This document shows, piece after piece, positions 6,431 to 6,607 of a DNA stretch of 6,607 bases. Source of the DNA: Gemmatimonadota bacterium (GTDB lineage Bacteria; Gemmatimonadota; Gemmatimonadetes; Palauibacterales; Palauibacteraceae). The stretch is from positions 1-6,607 of the forward strand of contig JAMJQV010000022.1 in the NCBI GenBank assembly GCA_023554435.1, given 5' to 3'. The translations under genes were made by a program, and so were the position numbers. The notes beneath the pieces are model-generated. The model was not told the DNA's origin. It saw only the letters and a program-made list of their open reading frames with translations, and did not search any database. The number at the start of each line of letters is the position of its first letter. The first letter of the stretch is position 1.

Positions 6431-6607
6431 TCAGGCCGCCCCTTTCCTGCGAAGAAAGGCCTCGATGAACCGGTGAATGTCGCCGTCCAGGACCCCATCC
6501 GCATTGCCAACTTCCAGGTTCGTTCGGTGGTCCTTGACCATGGTGTAGGGCTGCAGCACGTAGGACCGGATCTGGTTGCCCCACGCAATGTCGGTCTTGG
6601 AGTCTTC
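6431..6607 (-). CDS. prfB: Peptide chain release factor 2, C-terminal fragment (cut by the right window edge)
   Basis: Only the last 58 residues are in the window. They read through to a TGA at 6433-6431. Release factor 2 recognises UGA and UAA stop codons on the ribosome. The stretch [12 protein letters not shown] (residues 7-18 of the fragment), followed by VKDHRT and the terminal [12 protein letters not shown], matches the RF2 C-terminus. RF1 instead has an RNYNFPQ-type sequence at that place. The GGQ motif, the stop-recognition tripeptide and any programmed frameshift site lie outside the window, so RF1-versus-RF2 rests on this tail and on the neighbouring lysS; prfB-lysS is also an operon in E. 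coli. Confidence 0.9.
   Translation of the reverse strand, partial: EDSKTDIAWGNQIRSYVLQPYTMVKDHRTNLEVGNADGVLDGDIHRFIEAFLRRKGAA
6439..6448 (-). promoter_or_regulatory. Purine-rich ribosome-binding site supporting the lysS GTG start
   Basis: AGGAAAGGGG within the last codons of prfB ends 10 nt before the GTG at 6428. It is the only purine-rich tract near the prfB/lysS junction. It supports starting lysS at this GTG, not at the far upstream ATG at 6584. Confidence 0.55.

Larger units (their letters stand above)
1..6607 (-). other. Putative co-transcribed cluster prfB-lysS-lolC-lolD-mcsA-mcsB-clpC
   Basis: All seven genes share one strand, and the largest gap is 7 nt. Four junctions overlap outright (17, 8, 4 and 1 nt as annotated). 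No stretch is long enough for a conventional intergenic promoter or terminator, and I saw no hairpin-plus-T-run at any junction. Any promoter must lie upstream of prfB, outside the window, or be buried in coding sequence. Co-transcription is inference from spacing. Confidence 0.75.

Noticed and set aside
6429..6584. 52-codon upstream extension of lysS starting at ATG 6584
   Set aside because: It overlaps prfB in a different frame, where prfB shows clear RF2 conservation. The extra peptide is unlike any synthetase N-terminus, and a GTG with a purine-rich leader lies just after the prfB stop.

Overview
This is a GC-rich window (about 60% by eye) in which every supportable gene lies on the minus strand. 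The seven genes run from right to left with almost no spacer: the 3' end of prfB (release factor 2), lysS (class II lysyl-tRNA synthetase), a LolC/LolE-family lipoprotein-transporter permease, lolD (its ATPase), mcsA, mcsB (protein-arginine kinase) and the 5' two-fifths or so of clpC (AAA+ unfoldase). Both outer genes are cut by the window edges.

The junctions, in order of transcription, are: prfB/lysS 2-nt gap; lysS/lolC 17-nt overlap (or a 7-nt gap if a downstream GTG is used); lolC/lolD 8-nt overlap; lolD/mcsA 7-nt gap; mcsA/mcsB 4-nt ATGA overlap; mcsB/clpC 1-nt TGATG overlap. I see no promoter, terminator, RNA gene, mobile element or CRISPR array. The window reads as part of one transcription unit, with extensive translational coupling.

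Functionally there are three blocks. prfB-lysS is a translation pair also known from enterobacteria. lolC-lolD encodes the inner-membrane ABC transporter that releases lipoproteins for transfer to the outer membrane. mcsA-mcsB-clpC is the protein-arginine phosphorylation and degradation module best known from Bacillus: McsB with its partner McsA marks proteins with phosphoarginine, and ClpC recognises the mark and feeds the protein to ClpP. The CtsR repressor gene that heads the Firmicutes version is absent here. The upstream neighbours are Lol and translation genes instead.

Lol genes imply a diderm cell with an outer membrane, while McsAB-ClpC is typical of monoderm Firmicutes. The lysyl-tRNA synthetase carries a short insertion before its catalytic core that resembles what I remember from Bacteroidota/Chlorobiota-type enzymes. 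Together these suggest a high-GC member of the FCB group or a neighbouring phylum, for example Gemmatimonadota or a related candidate phylum. This placement is inference. The most notable points are the arginine-phosphorylation module inside a diderm housekeeping operon without ctsR, and a changed allosteric phosphoarginine-binding motif in McsB. Nothing here looks like a wholly new system.
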